Shown: one piece after another, positions 17,647-25,404 of the stretch
Position numbering within the stretch: the stretch's first letter is position 1
Layout of the letters: each line of letters starts with the position of its first letter
Source: Nannocystis punicea
GTDB lineage: Bacteria > Myxococcota_A > Polyangia > Nannocystales > Nannocystaceae
Assembly (NCBI RefSeq): GCF_026965555.1
Contig: NZ_CP114040.1
Coordinates: 10,762,001 to 10,826,000 of the forward strand
Direction of reading: 5' to 3'
DNA length: 64,000 bases
Program-made: the position numbers and the translations under genes
The notes under the pieces: model-generated
What the model was told of the DNA's origin: nothing
The model's input: only the letters and a program-made list of their open reading frames with translations
Database searches by the model: none

Positions 17647-19314
17647 ATGACGATTCGCCCGCTCCGCATCCTGACCAGCCTCGCCCTCCTCGTGCCCGCC
17701 TGTACCGGCGACGATCAGCCCGCCGACAGCGACGCCCAGGTGGGCGCCGACGCCGACGACGCCGACGACGCCACCCCCGACGAGGATGTCCCGGAGGTCG
17801 ACCCGGGCGCGCAGGTCGGCGGGCTCGACGACGAGTTCCGCGACGCGGCCGAGGAGTTCGGCGTGCCGATGCCGATCCTCCAGGCGGTCAGCTACGCCGA
17901 GACGCAGTGGCAGATGATCGCGGGCGAGGCCGAGTTCGACGGCCAGGAGCCCGCGTACGGCCTCATGGCGCTGCGCGGCGAGCACCTCGGCCTCGGCGCC
18001 GGCCTCATCGACGCCAGCCTCGACGACGTCAAGAACGACCGCCGCACCAACATCCGCGCCGCCGCGGCGGTGCTGCGCAGCTACGCCGACGACCTCGAGT
18101 TCGACCGCGACGACCTCGGCGCGTGGGCCCCGGCGATCGCCTCGATGAGCGACATCGCCGTCGAGGATGCGCTCGTCAGTTACATCCACCACGACGTCTA
18201 CGGCGCGATCCAGGGCGGCATCGCCGTGCTCGACCTGGCCGGCGCGCCGGTGGCCCAGCTCAAGCCCGAGGCCGGCGTGGTCCCCGACTTCACCGCCCCG
18301 AGCGACCCGACGCTCGCGCCCGGCCCCGACTACGCCGGCTCGATCTGGCGCGCCTCGCCGAACTACAGCTCGCGGCCCGCGGGCACGGCCGGCAAGGTGA
18401 AGATGGTCATCATCCACACCTGCGAGGGCAACTACTCCGGCTGCTGGGGCTGGCTGGTCAACTCGCAGGCGGGCGTCAGCGCCCACTACGTGGTCAAGGA
18501 GGACGGCTCGGAGATCTCCCAGCTCGTCCGCGAGTCGAACAAGGCCTGGCACATCGGCGCCACCTACGACTGCGACCTCAACGCCAAGAAAGAGTGCGGC
18601 CTCGAGGGCTACAACTGCAACAACTTCACCGTCGGCATCGAGCACGCCGGCTTCGCCAGCCAGAAGACCTGGAACTCGAACCTGATCAACCAGTCGGCCA
18701 AGCTGACCTGCGACATCACCAAGGGCCACGGGGTCGTCCGCGACAAGTACCACATCGTCGCGCACGCCCAGCTGCAGCCGTACAACCGCACCGACCCGGG
18801 CGCGAACTGGCCGTGGACGACCTACCTCAACAAGGTCAACGAGTACTGCGGCGCCCAGCCGCCGCCGAGCGAGCCCCCGCCGGCGCCGTCGGGCCAGATC
18901 ATCGTCGACAGCAACGCGTCGAACAACGACCCGGCCAAGGCCAAGATCACCGTGTCGGCCAACTGGACCTCGACGGCCAGCACCCCCGGCTTCTACGGCA
19001 GCGGCTACTGGTTCGCCAACACCGCGCCGGTGTCCGACGGCGCCGAGTTCTCGTTCTACCTGCCCGCCGCCGCCAGCAAGACCATCGACGCCTGGTGGAC
19101 CGCCGGCACCAACCGCTCGTCCGCGGCCCCGTTCGTGATGTTCGACAGCGCCGGCGTCAAGATCGGCACCGTCAACGCCAACCAGCAGACCAACGGCGGC
19201 AAGTGGGTCCAGCTCGGCACCTTCAACTTCAAGGCCGGCTGGAACAAGGTCGTCCTGTCGCGCTGGGCCGCCGAGGGCTTCGTCGTGATCGCCGACGCCA
19301 TCCGCGTCCGCTGA
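17647..19314 (+). CDS. N-acetylmuramoyl-L-alanine amidase lipoprotein with golvesin-type C-terminus
   Basis: 555 residues in three parts. A lipoprotein signal (LVPAC, C19) and an Asp-rich linker are followed by a helical domain (about 60-200; FGVPMPILQAVSYAETQWQM, AYGLMALRGEHLG) that looks like a transglycosylase/lysozyme-type lipid-sugar binding fold. Residues about 230-400 are an Amidase_2 (PGRP-like) zinc amidase: H257 (VIIHTCEG), H373 (HIVAHAQLQP) and D383 (RTDPGANW) are the expected zinc ligands, with the H-D spacing seen in AmiD. Residues about 416-555 match the golvesin C-terminal-like beta-sandwich (GFYGSGYWF, AWWTAGTNRS, NQQTNGGKWVQLGTFNF, VVIADAIRVR). It should cleave peptidoglycan stem peptides in the envelope, or prey cell walls. 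The TGA stop begins a 14-bp repeat. Confidence 0.88.
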   Translation: MTIRPLRILTSLALLVPACTGDDQPADSDAQVGADADDADDATPDEDVPEVDPGAQVGGLDDEFRDAAEEFGVPMPILQAVSYAETQWQMIAGEAEFDGQEPAYGLMALRGEHLGLGAGLIDASLDDVKNDRRTNIRAAAAVLRSYADDLEFDRDDLGAWAPAIASMSDIAVEDALVSYIHHDVYGAIQGGIAVLDLAGAPVAQLKPEAGVVPDFTAPSDPTLAPGPDYAGSIWRASPNYSSRPAGTAGKVKMVIIHTCEGNYSGCWGWLVNSQAGVSAHYVVKEDGSEISQLVRESNKAWHIGATYDCDLNAKKECGLEGYNCNNFTVGIEHAGFASQKTWNSNLINQSAKLTCDITKGHGVVRDKYHIVAHAQLQPYNRTDPGANWPWTTYLNKVNEYCGAQPPPSEPPPAPSGQIIVDSNASNNDPAKAKITVSANWTSTASTPGFYGSGYWFANTAPVSDGAEFSFYLPAAASKTIDAWWTAGTNRSSAAPFVMFDSAGVKIGTVNANQQTNGGKWVQLGTFNFKAGWNKVVLSRWAAEGFVVIADAIRVR

Positions 19315-19339
19315 TCTCCAGGACATGAACAAAAGGCCA
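19312..19339. repeat. 14-bp palindromic repeat, 2 units, starting on a stop codon
   Basis: TGATCTCCAGGACA and TGAACAAAAGGCCA. The first starts at the amidase TGA stop; the last five bases of the second are part of the terminator stem at 19333-19364. Confidence 0.75.
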
Positions 19340-19364
19340 GGCGCTCCGCGGAGCGCCTGGCCTT
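19333..19364. terminator. Strong bidirectional terminator hairpin
   Basis: A perfect 32-bp palindrome: arm AAGGCCAGGCGCTCCG and its exact complement CGGAGCGCCTGGCCTT with no loop beyond the centre. It is preceded by A-rich and followed by T-rich sequence and lies between two convergent genes, so it can serve both. Confidence 0.8.
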
Positions 19365-19388
19365 CGTCGTCTCCGCTCTCTAGACAAT

Positions 19389-19430
19389 TGCCCTCGAGGA
19401 CATGTTTTAAAATACATGTCGCTCCGGGCC
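19389..19430. repeat. 14-bp palindromic repeat array, 3 units
   Basis: TGCCCTCGAGGACA, TGTTTTAAAATACA and TGTCGCTCCGGGCC. The centre of the array is strikingly AT-rich. It ends 5 bp before the minus-strand stop codon of the following gene. Confidence 0.8.
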
Positions 19431-19435
19431 CCCAT

Positions 19436-20266
19436 TCACGCCAGCCGCTCCGGCCGCCCGAGGCGGGCCCGCAGCGCCGGCTCCTGCATGACCACGTGGC
19501 TCGCGCCCATGGTCGCGAACACCCGCTCGCCGCGCCGCACGCGGTCCGTGAGCAGCTCGACCGTCCACGCGTCGCGGACCTCGCTGACGCGGCGGCCAGC
19601 CGCGTTGGTGAACGCCGGCGGCCGCGTGAACACCGGGTCGAACCACGCGGCCGGCACCTCGGACCAGTGATTGTGCGGCGGCAACAGCCGCGCACACGCC
19701 GAGGCCAGCGCGTCCGCGGTCGCCGGCGTGGAGATGCCGGTGGCGGCGTGGAAGTGCCGCAGCACCTCGACGAGCCGCGCCTCGTCCATCGGCACGCCGG
19801 CCCGCGCGCGGTGCTGCGGCGCCTGGCGCAGGACGAAGAACACCAGGATCTGCTCGTCGGTGAACCCGGACGTCCGCAGCCCCTCGACCTGCGCGCGCAT
19901 CGACGGCTCGATGCTGGCGGCCGGCACCCCGTCCCGTCGCGCCAGGAACCGCACCAGCCCCGACTCGCCGAAGCGGGCCACCGCCGCCTCCGCGGACGCC
20001 TCGACCTGCGGGTCGCCGCCCTCGTTGAACGCCAGGGTCGGACGAAACTCGGCCCACAGCGCCGCGATCCGCTCGACCTGCGGATCGGCGGGCTCATGGA
20101 TGTGCGCCGCGCCGAAGAACAACAGCGCCCCGCGCCCGCGAACGAACCGCAGCCCGTAGGGCGCGTCGTGCTCGACGTCCGCGCACTCGTCGTGCGAGAG
20201 GATCCGCCCGCGCCGACAAGCGGCGAGGCCGACGAGGAGCAGCATGGCGGCGCGGCGGTGGAGCAT
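19436..20266 (-). CDS. Putative TraB/TIKI-superfamily lipoprotein
   Basis: 276 residues from the start MLHRRAAMLLLVGLAAC (lipobox LAAC). The pattern LLFFGAAHIHEPADPQVERI followed by FRPTLAFNEGG near the N-terminus and RVFATMGASHVVMQEPAL near the C-terminus matches the paired 'G.aH' and 'GasH' motifs plus a Glu of the TraB/GumN/TIKI superfamily, whose members include metalloproteases. The remaining sequence is diverged, so the family assignment is tentative. An inner ATG at 20246 would shorten the leader but keep the lipobox. Extension to 20368 adds a poor N-terminus. Confidence 0.55.
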   Translation of the reverse strand: MLHRRAAMLLLVGLAACRRGRILSHDECADVEHDAPYGLRFVRGRGALLFFGAAHIHEPADPQVERIAALWAEFRPTLAFNEGGDPQVEASAEAAVARFGESGLVRFLARRDGVPAASIEPSMRAQVEGLRTSGFTDEQILVFFVLRQAPQHRARAGVPMDEARLVEVLRHFHAATGISTPATADALASACARLLPPHNHWSEVPAAWFDPVFTRPPAFTNAAGRRVSEVRDAWTVELLTDRVRRGERVFATMGASHVVMQEPALRARLGRPERLA

Positions 20267-20367
20267 GCGCGGTCTCAGCAATCGCCGTGCCGACGATTTT
20301 TTGTCCAAATCTGATGCGCGCGTGGCTCGGCGTCCGATGACGAATTGGCGACGCCCGCGGCCGGGCA

Positions 20368-20381
20368 TGTCCGAAAAGGCA
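20368..20381. repeat. Single 14-bp repeat unit
   Basis: TGTCCGAAAAGGCA preceded by GGGCA, upstream of the TraB-like gene. Confidence 0.5.
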
Positions 20382-20479
20382 TTCCCCCGCAGCGCGGCTC
20401 ACTCGCAGTGGGCCGGCACTTGTCCGGACCGCAGGCGATCACGCGTGGAATCCCATCACCGGTCCGCGGTCGCGACGAC

Positions 20480-20503
20480 GGCGGCGCCCGCGAGGGCGCC
20501 GCC
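20480..20503. terminator. GC-rich hairpin downstream of the coiled-coil genes
   Basis: A 10-bp perfect stem GGCGGCGCCC/GGGCGCCGCC with a GCGA loop, 23 bp beyond the minus-strand stop at 20526. No clear T-run follows, so termination is a guess from position and stem strength. Confidence 0.5.
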
Positions 20504-20525
20504 GCGAGAGCCGGCGCTGGCCTGT

Positions 20526-21593
20526 CTATTTAAACTTCTGCGACGTCTTGGCCTGCTCGAGCGCGATCTCCTTGACCGCCGCGAACGACGTCGAGTTGGA
20601 CGCGCCGTCGATCGCCTTGATGGCGAGGTCCTGGGCCTGCTTGAGCGCGGTGGCCAGCTGCTTCGACAGCTCGAGGATCTGCTCGTCCTGCTTCTTGCTG
20701 GCCGCCTCGAGCTCGTGGACCTTGAGCTCCTGGACCTTCTTCTTGCCGTCGAAGTCCTTCTGGGCCAGGTCCGCCGCGATCTTCGACTGCCGGCGCGCGA
20801 TCGCCATGCCCTCGGCCTCGGCCTTGTTGGTGGCCGCCTCGAGCTCCTTCGGGTAGGACACGGACTTCGCCTTGAGCTCGGCGTACTCCTGCTCGCGCGT
20901 GGCGATCGCCTGCTCGCGCTCGTTCCACTGCACCGTCTTGACCTCCTGCAGCCCGTCGAGCTCGGCCTGCAGGCGCTTCTTCTCCTGCGCCAGCGCGTCG
21001 GCGTCGGCCGTGCGCGCGCGCGTGGTCGCGTAGCCGTACTCCTCGGCCTCGCGGGTGCGCGCCAGCTTGCCGGCGGTGTCGGCCTCGGTGACCGAGCGGG
21101 TGCGCTCCTCCTGCTGCTTGCGCCAGCCGGCCTTGCGCCCCTCGAGCTCCTCCTCGACCTTGCGCTTGCGGGCCGCGAACGCCTCGTCGGCGGTGCGCTG
21201 GGTGTCGAGGTAGCGACGGACCAGCTCGCGCGTGGTGTCGTCGCCGACCTCGATCGCGTGCAGCACCTTGAGGTGCTCGGTGTAGCCGGCGATCTCCGTA
21301 CGCAGGCCCTCGAGGCGGCCGGACTCGCGGAGGAGCTGCTGCTGCAGCGCCGACGAGGCGTCGCCGAAGCGGGTGCGGATGCTGTCGAGGTCGCGGGTCA
21401 GGTCGTCGAAATTCACGGCGGTGCTCTCCTTGGCGGCGGGGGCGGACGGGGCGGCCGGGGCGGCCTCGGGCGCGGCGGCGCGGGCCGGCGGAGCGGCGGC
21501 GCTGCGGTCCTTGAGGTCCTTCAGCTCCTGGGCCAGCTCGCCATAGGCCTCGAGGATCTCTTGCTTGGTGCTCTTGCTGGTGAACGTCTTCAT
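20526..21593 (-). CDS. Coiled-coil protein A, 355 aa
   Basis: The start MKTFTSKSTKQEILEAYGELAQELKDLKDR precedes an Ala/Pro-rich segment (about 33-58), then nearly 300 residues of charged, heptad-like helix rich in Glu, Lys, Arg and Ala with few prolines. The last 60 residues (VQELKVHELEAASKKQDEQI..LSKQLATALKQAQDLAIKAIDG) are homologous to the end of the protein encoded immediately upstream (21602-22588), so the two are paralogues. No signal peptide or membrane segment. It is probably a cytoplasmic scaffold or filament-forming protein working with its partner. The gap to the upstream gene is 8 bp. Confidence 0.75.
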   Translation of the reverse strand: MKTFTSKSTKQEILEAYGELAQELKDLKDRSAAAPPARAAAPEAAPAAPSAPAAKESTAVNFDDLTRDLDSIRTRFGDASSALQQQLLRESGRLEGLRTEIAGYTEHLKVLHAIEVGDDTTRELVRRYLDTQRTADEAFAARKRKVEEELEGRKAGWRKQQEERTRSVTEADTAGKLARTREAEEYGYATTRARTADADALAQEKKRLQAELDGLQEVKTVQWNEREQAIATREQEYAELKAKSVSYPKELEAATNKAEAEGMAIARRQSKIAADLAQKDFDGKKKVQELKVHELEAASKKQDEQILELSKQLATALKQAQDLAIKAIDGASNSTSFAAVKEIALEQAKTSQKFK

Positions 21594-21601
21594 CGCGAGC
21601 C

Positions 21602-22588
21602 TCACTTCCTGGCCGAGGTGCCCTCGATGGCCTTCTGCGCCAGGCCCTGCGTCTGGGCCAGGGCGGCCGTCAGTTGCGCGTTGAGCTCGGCGATCTGGGT
21701 CCGCTGCTTCTCGATGCGGTCCTCGAGCGCCTTGATCTTCAGCTCGCCGACCTCGAGGTTGGCCGCGTTGTCGCGCGACGACAGCTCGGCGTCGACCTTG
21801 GCATCGGCGCTGATCTTGACGATCACCTTCTCGCGCGCCGACTTGCCGGCGTCCTCGAGCTCCTTGGCGTAGGCGGCCGTCTTGGTCCGCAGCGCCTCGA
21901 TCTCGGCCGCCGCGGCCGCCAGCACCTTGTCGCGCCCGTCCCAGTTCTTGTCGCGCTGTGCCTGCGTCTCCCCCAGCTGCCGCTCGAGCAGGCGCCGCTT
22001 CTCCGCGAACTCGTCGGCCACCAGCCGGCGCTGGCGCTCGATCTCGTAGGCGTACTTCTCCTCGTCGGCCTTGCGCTCCTTGGCCCGGGCCGCGTCCGCC
22101 TCGGCCTGCGCCGTCGCCTTCTCCGCGTCCTCCTTGGCCCACGCCTCCTGCTGCCGCGCGACCTTCTCGTCGAGCTCGCGCACCTCGGCCGCGAACTTGT
22201 CCTCGAGCGCCTGCAGCCGCTTGGCGTCGTCCTGATGCAGGATCTCGAGCGCCTCGGCGGCGATCCGCACGTGCTTCAGATCCTCGACCCGCGCCGCCTC
22301 GGCCGCGATCGCCTTGCGCAGCTCGTCGAGCTTGGTCGCCTCCGACGCCAGCCGGTCGGACAGCGCCTCGACCGCGGCGCCGAAGCTGACCTGCAGCTCC
22401 GCGAGCCCCTTGATAATGGTCTCGCTGGTGTACTGCGCGGCCCGCTCGACGGCCTCGCGCAGCTTGGCCCGCTCGGCCGCCTCGGCCTTGGTGGCCGGTT
22501 GCGCGGCCTGTTGCAGGTGCTTCTGCAGCAGCGGCGAGAAGCTCTTCAATACTTCATCTCGGGACTTCGGGACGATCACACTCGACAC
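21602..22588 (-). CDS. Coiled-coil protein B, 328 aa
   Basis: Begins MSSVIVPKSRDEVLKSFSPLLQKHL, a short globular-looking lead, then continuous predicted coiled coil (EALSDRLASEATKLDELRKAIAAEAARVEDLK; LEDKFAAEVRELDEKVARQQEAW; YAYEIERQRRLVADEFAEKRRLLERQL). The terminal GELKIKALEDRIEKQRTQI..LNAQLTAALAQTQGLAQKAIEG is shared with protein A. First gene of a two-gene operon. Family not recognised. The N-terminal module differs from that of protein A, so a heteromeric assembly with distinct end pieces is plausible. Confidence 0.75.
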   Translation of the reverse strand: MSSVIVPKSRDEVLKSFSPLLQKHLQQAAQPATKAEAAERAKLREAVERAAQYTSETIIKGLAELQVSFGAAVEALSDRLASEATKLDELRKAIAAEAARVEDLKHVRIAAEALEILHQDDAKRLQALEDKFAAEVRELDEKVARQQEAWAKEDAEKATAQAEADAARAKERKADEEKYAYEIERQRRLVADEFAEKRRLLERQLGETQAQRDKNWDGRDKVLAAAAAEIEALRTKTAAYAKELEDAGKSAREKVIVKISADAKVDAELSSRDNAANLEVGELKIKALEDRIEKQRTQIAELNAQLTAALAQTQGLAQKAIEGTSARK

Positions 22589-22756
22589 GTTCGACTCCTA
22601 GGCTGCGCACCCACCAGGGCAGCGATGCGGGACCTTACCAGAGCCGCATCGCCTGGCGGAGATCACGCGAGCGCGGACCTGTTCCCGTCCAGCGTTGCAG
22701 ATGCATCGGTGCGCGTCGCCGCGCCGCATCCGCGCGGTTCTGCACAAACACAGCGT

Positions 22757-23321
22757 TCAGTTGCGCCGCAAGTCGGGCCAGTGGTCCCACCAGTCGCGGT
22801 GCGTCTGCAGGTCGACCTCACCGCACGAGACTTTCGCCGGAGACAGACGCAGCGTGATGCACCCGTTCGTCGGTCGCATGTTCGCCGTCGCGGGGCACGT
22901 CGACGAAGGAGAGCCGGCGATCGCCGTGGAAGCACACGAGCGAGAACACCAGCCGCTCGGGCGGCGCGATCTGCTTCCAGCGGTCGCCGTGAATGCGCTC
23001 GAAGTCCTCCTCGGACTCGGTCGCCACGGTGACCGACGGCGGCGTGCACTGCATGCAGCGCTCGCCATCGTGACAAGACCGCACCACCGGCTCGCAGGCG
23101 ATCAAGTGCGCTACCCTGTCGGCGACGATGCGGTACCGGCCGCCCTCGACGCCTCGCAAGCAGAGCACGGCTGGCTGCGCCAGGATGACCTCGTGCTCGC
23201 GGCCAGGGAGCGCGGCGGCCACGTCCCGCACACCGGCGCCCTCGCTGCATTGCACGCCGCACGAGCCGGCGCGCCCCGACGTCACAGACACATGGCCTTC
23301 AGAGCATGTCGATATGAACAT
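22757..23321 (-). pseudogene. Frameshifted hypothetical gene
   Basis: Two adjacent reading frames each look like part of one protein. From about 23150 down to about 22885 the frame encoding MQCTPPSVTVATESEEDFERIHGD, LVFSLVCFHGDRRLSFVDVPRDGE is protein-like. Beyond that, sense passes to the +1 frame: NMRPTNGCITLRLSPAKVSCGEVDLQTHRDWWDHWPDLRRN to a stop at 22757. The switch lies near 22875-22895. Either an indel has broken the gene, or the assembly has one error there. The joined product would be about 185 residues with several Cys; family not recognised. If started at ATG 23321 it shares the CATG of a 14-bp repeat with the divergent gene. Confidence 0.55.
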
Positions 23322-23334
23322 GTCCAAGGAAATG
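23293..23334. repeat. 14-bp palindromic repeat array between divergent genes
   Basis: TGGCCTTCAGAGCA, TGTCGATATGAACA, TGTCCAAGGAAATG. The CATG at 23319-23322 gives an in-frame ATG for the plus-strand gene (23320) and one for the minus-strand frame (23321). Confidence 0.8.
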
Positions 23335-24207
23335 ATTCAGCTGCACCCCCTGCGCGACCTCGAGCTGTCGGCCGCGAGCGGCCTGGTGCGCCGCGGCGGC
23401 TGGTCGTTCGTGGTCGCCGACGATGACCTCGAGCTGCACGCCTACCCCGACGCCGGCCCGCCGCGCCGCTATCCGCTGCGAGCCGGGGTCCTGCCGTGCG
23501 AGCCGGCCGCGCGCAAGCAAGCCAAGCCCGACTTCGAGGCCCTGTGCCCGTGGGACGGCGGCGCCTTGCTGGCGCTCGGCTCGGGCTCGCGGCCGAACCG
23601 CCGGACCGGCGTGATCGTCCATGTCTCCGAGGACATGTCCTCTGCAACATGCTCCGAGTTCTCCCTGGCCTCGCTGCACGCCGCGCTCGCCGGCCTCGTG
23701 CCCGAGCTCAACCTCGAGGGCGCCGCGGTGTGGGCTGACCACCTCGTGCTGCTGCAGCGCGGCAACGGGGCCGGCAACCGCAGCGCGCTCGTCCGCCTCG
23801 ATCGCGCGGCCGCGGCCGCGGCCGTGGCCGCCCGGGCCGAGTGGACCGCCGACCTGATCCGCGACCTCGCGTTCATCGACCTCGGCGACGTCGACGGCGT
23901 GCCCTACGGGGTCACCGACGCGGCCGCCATGCCCGACGGCGGCCTCTTGCTGACCGCGGCCGCCGAGGACACGCGCGACACCTACGCCGACGGGACCTGC
24001 CTCGGCTCGGCGCTGATCCGCCTCGACCCGCCGCACCAGGTCACCTGGCAGCGCGCCCTGCCCGGCCGGCACAAGTTCGAGGGCGTGTGGGCCGAGCCCG
24101 ACGGCGACCGCGTCCGCGTCCACCTCGTCGCCGACGCCGACGATCCGTCCGTGCGCGCGCCGCTCTTCGTCACCACCCTCGATCCCCGCACCGGCCGCCC
24201 GCGCTGA
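23314..24207 (+). CDS. Propeller-like protein resembling DUF6929, 297 aa
   Basis: Soluble protein without signal peptide. Strand-rich, with LELSAASGLVRRGGWSFVVADDDLEL near the start, KQAKPDFEALCPWDGGALLALGSGSRPNRRTG, LVPELNLEGAAVWADHLVLLQRGNG, YGVTDAAAMPDGGLLLTAAAEDT and RHKFEGVWAEPDGDRVRVHLVADAD. This arrangement is what I associate with DUF6929/SdiA-regulated-type beta-propellers; assignment moderate. Three in-frame ATGs (23314, 23320, 23332) lie within a 14-bp repeat array. A second three-unit array (23622-23663) is embedded in frame and encodes HVSEDMSSATCSEF. The 3' end of the gene is duplicated downstream (81-bp repeat). Confidence 0.7.
   Translation: MNMSKEMIQLHPLRDLELSAASGLVRRGGWSFVVADDDLELHAYPDAGPPRRYPLRAGVLPCEPAARKQAKPDFEALCPWDGGALLALGSGSRPNRRTGVIVHVSEDMSSATCSEFSLASLHAALAGLVPELNLEGAAVWADHLVLLQRGNGAGNRSALVRLDRAAAAAAVAARAEWTADLIRDLAFIDLGDVDGVPYGVTDAAAMPDGGLLLTAAAEDTRDTYADGTCLGSALIRLDPPHQVTWQRALPGRHKFEGVWAEPDGDRVRVHLVADADDPSVRAPLFVTTLDPRTGRPR
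23622..23663. repeat. 14-bp palindromic repeat array inside a CDS, 3 units
   Basis: TGTCTCCGAGGACA, TGTCCTCTGCAACA, TGCTCCGAGTTCTC: 42 bp, exactly 14 codons, so the reading frame is kept. Confidence 0.8.
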
Positions 24208-24345
24208 ACCCGAGCTCGCCGAGCGCACCGCCTCCTCGCGCGGCGCTGCGTCACCACCCTCGATCCCCGCACCGGCCGCCCGCGCTGAACCCGAGCTCGC
24301 CGAGCGCACCGCCTCCTCGCGCGGCGCTGCGTCACCACCCTCGAG
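24169..24345 (+). repeat. 81-bp tandem duplication of a gene end
   Basis: Two complete 81-bp copies (24169-24249, 24250-24330), essentially identical, and the start of a third. Each copy holds the last 13 codons of the gene ending at 24207, its stop codon, and the 3' flank. Because the first stop is intact the protein is unaffected. Confidence 0.9.
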
Positions 24346-24545
24346 CCCCAGTCTCCCGCGCCGAAGCCGGTCTGGATCCACGCAGTCGTGGCTGCCACGC
24401 GGGCCGTCTCGCGCGTCGCACGGCCGTCTGCATCCTGGCGCAGCGCGACCCTCCGCGAGCGGCGCCGACGCGTGCGCGCGACCGGGGCACGCGCGGGCTC
24501 TCTTGCCAACGCAGTCTGCCCCTGTCAGGCTCGCCCCCGGCCGCC

Positions 24546-25217
24546 ATGTCCGACGCCTCCATTCAGTCCTGCGGCGCCGTCGTCCTCGCGGGCGGGCGAT
24601 CCTCCCGCATGGGCGCGCCCAAGGCCCTGCTGCCGTGGCGCGGGCAGCCGCTCCTGTGTCACGTCGTCGACGTCCTGCGCGAGGTGTGCGACCGACCGAT
24701 CGTCGTCGTCGCCCAGACCGGCCAGCCGCTGCCTCCGCTCCCGCCCGAGGTCGTGCTGGCCTACGACCCGCCCGAGTTCGACCACGGCGGCCCGCTCGTC
24801 GGTCTGTTCGCCGGCCTCGGAGTGTTGGTCGCCCATCGCGCCGAGTTCGCCTACCTCGGCGCGTGCGACAGCCCGTTCCTCAGCGCCGACTACGTGCGCC
24901 TGCTGGTGCGCCGGCTCGTCGACGAACCTGGCCTTGGGGGCATCTTGCCGTTCGACGCCCCGGCCTCGGGCGACCCGGCCGACCGTCACTTCCCGCACCC
25001 GCTCGCCAGCGCCGTGCGCGTCGCCGCCGCTCACGCCGCGGCGGCCGAGGTGCTGGCCAAGAGCGGCAGCCGGCCGCTCTTCATGTTCGACCGCCTCGGC
25101 GCGCGCTGGCTCGACGCCGCCGAGCTGCCCGACCGCCGCGTCCTCCGCACCTGCAACACTCCGCAGGAGTACGACGAGGCGCTCGCGCTCGACCGCCAGG
25201 ACAGCGAGAGAGCCTGA
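24546..25217 (+). CDS. mobA: Molybdenum cofactor guanylyltransferase-like protein MobA
   Basis: 223 residues, nucleotidyltransferase fold. The N-terminal signature VVLAGGRSSRMGAPKALLPWRGQPLL is the MobA nucleotide-binding loop with the catalytic Arg and Lys. YDPPEFDHGGPLVGLFAGL and AYLGACDSPFLSADYVRLL (the metal-binding Asp) follow, and PLFMFDRLGARWLDAAEL plus RTCNTPQEYDEAL close the fold as in MobA. It would transfer GMP from GTP to molybdopterin; a MocA-type or other related NTP transferase cannot be excluded. ATG 24546 starts directly before the conserved region. Confidence 0.85.
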   Translation: MSDASIQSCGAVVLAGGRSSRMGAPKALLPWRGQPLLCHVVDVLREVCDRPIVVVAQTGQPLPPLPPEVVLAYDPPEFDHGGPLVGLFAGLGVLVAHRAEFAYLGACDSPFLSADYVRLLVRRLVDEPGLGGILPFDAPASGDPADRHFPHPLASAVRVAAAHAAAAEVLAKSGSRPLFMFDRLGARWLDAAELPDRRVLRTCNTPQEYDEALALDRQDSERA

Positions 25218-25404
25218 CCGCGATCACCCCGCGCAGGCCGCCGCTGCCGCTGCCTGCGGTACGCTGCTCCGGCCCGAAAGCGCGGACCCGTCGCGCGCCG
25301 GCTGCTGTCCCTTGCGCCAGGTTCTCGTCACATCCGCGCGCGGGTGAGTCACGCCACGCGTTCGCGCCCGCCGCCCGCGCCCTTCGCGTGGTAACGTCAC
25401 GCCG

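Noticed and set aside
19436..20368. Longer start for the TraB-like gene at 20368
   Set aside because: The extra 34 residues carry no signal and push the lipobox too far from the N-terminus.
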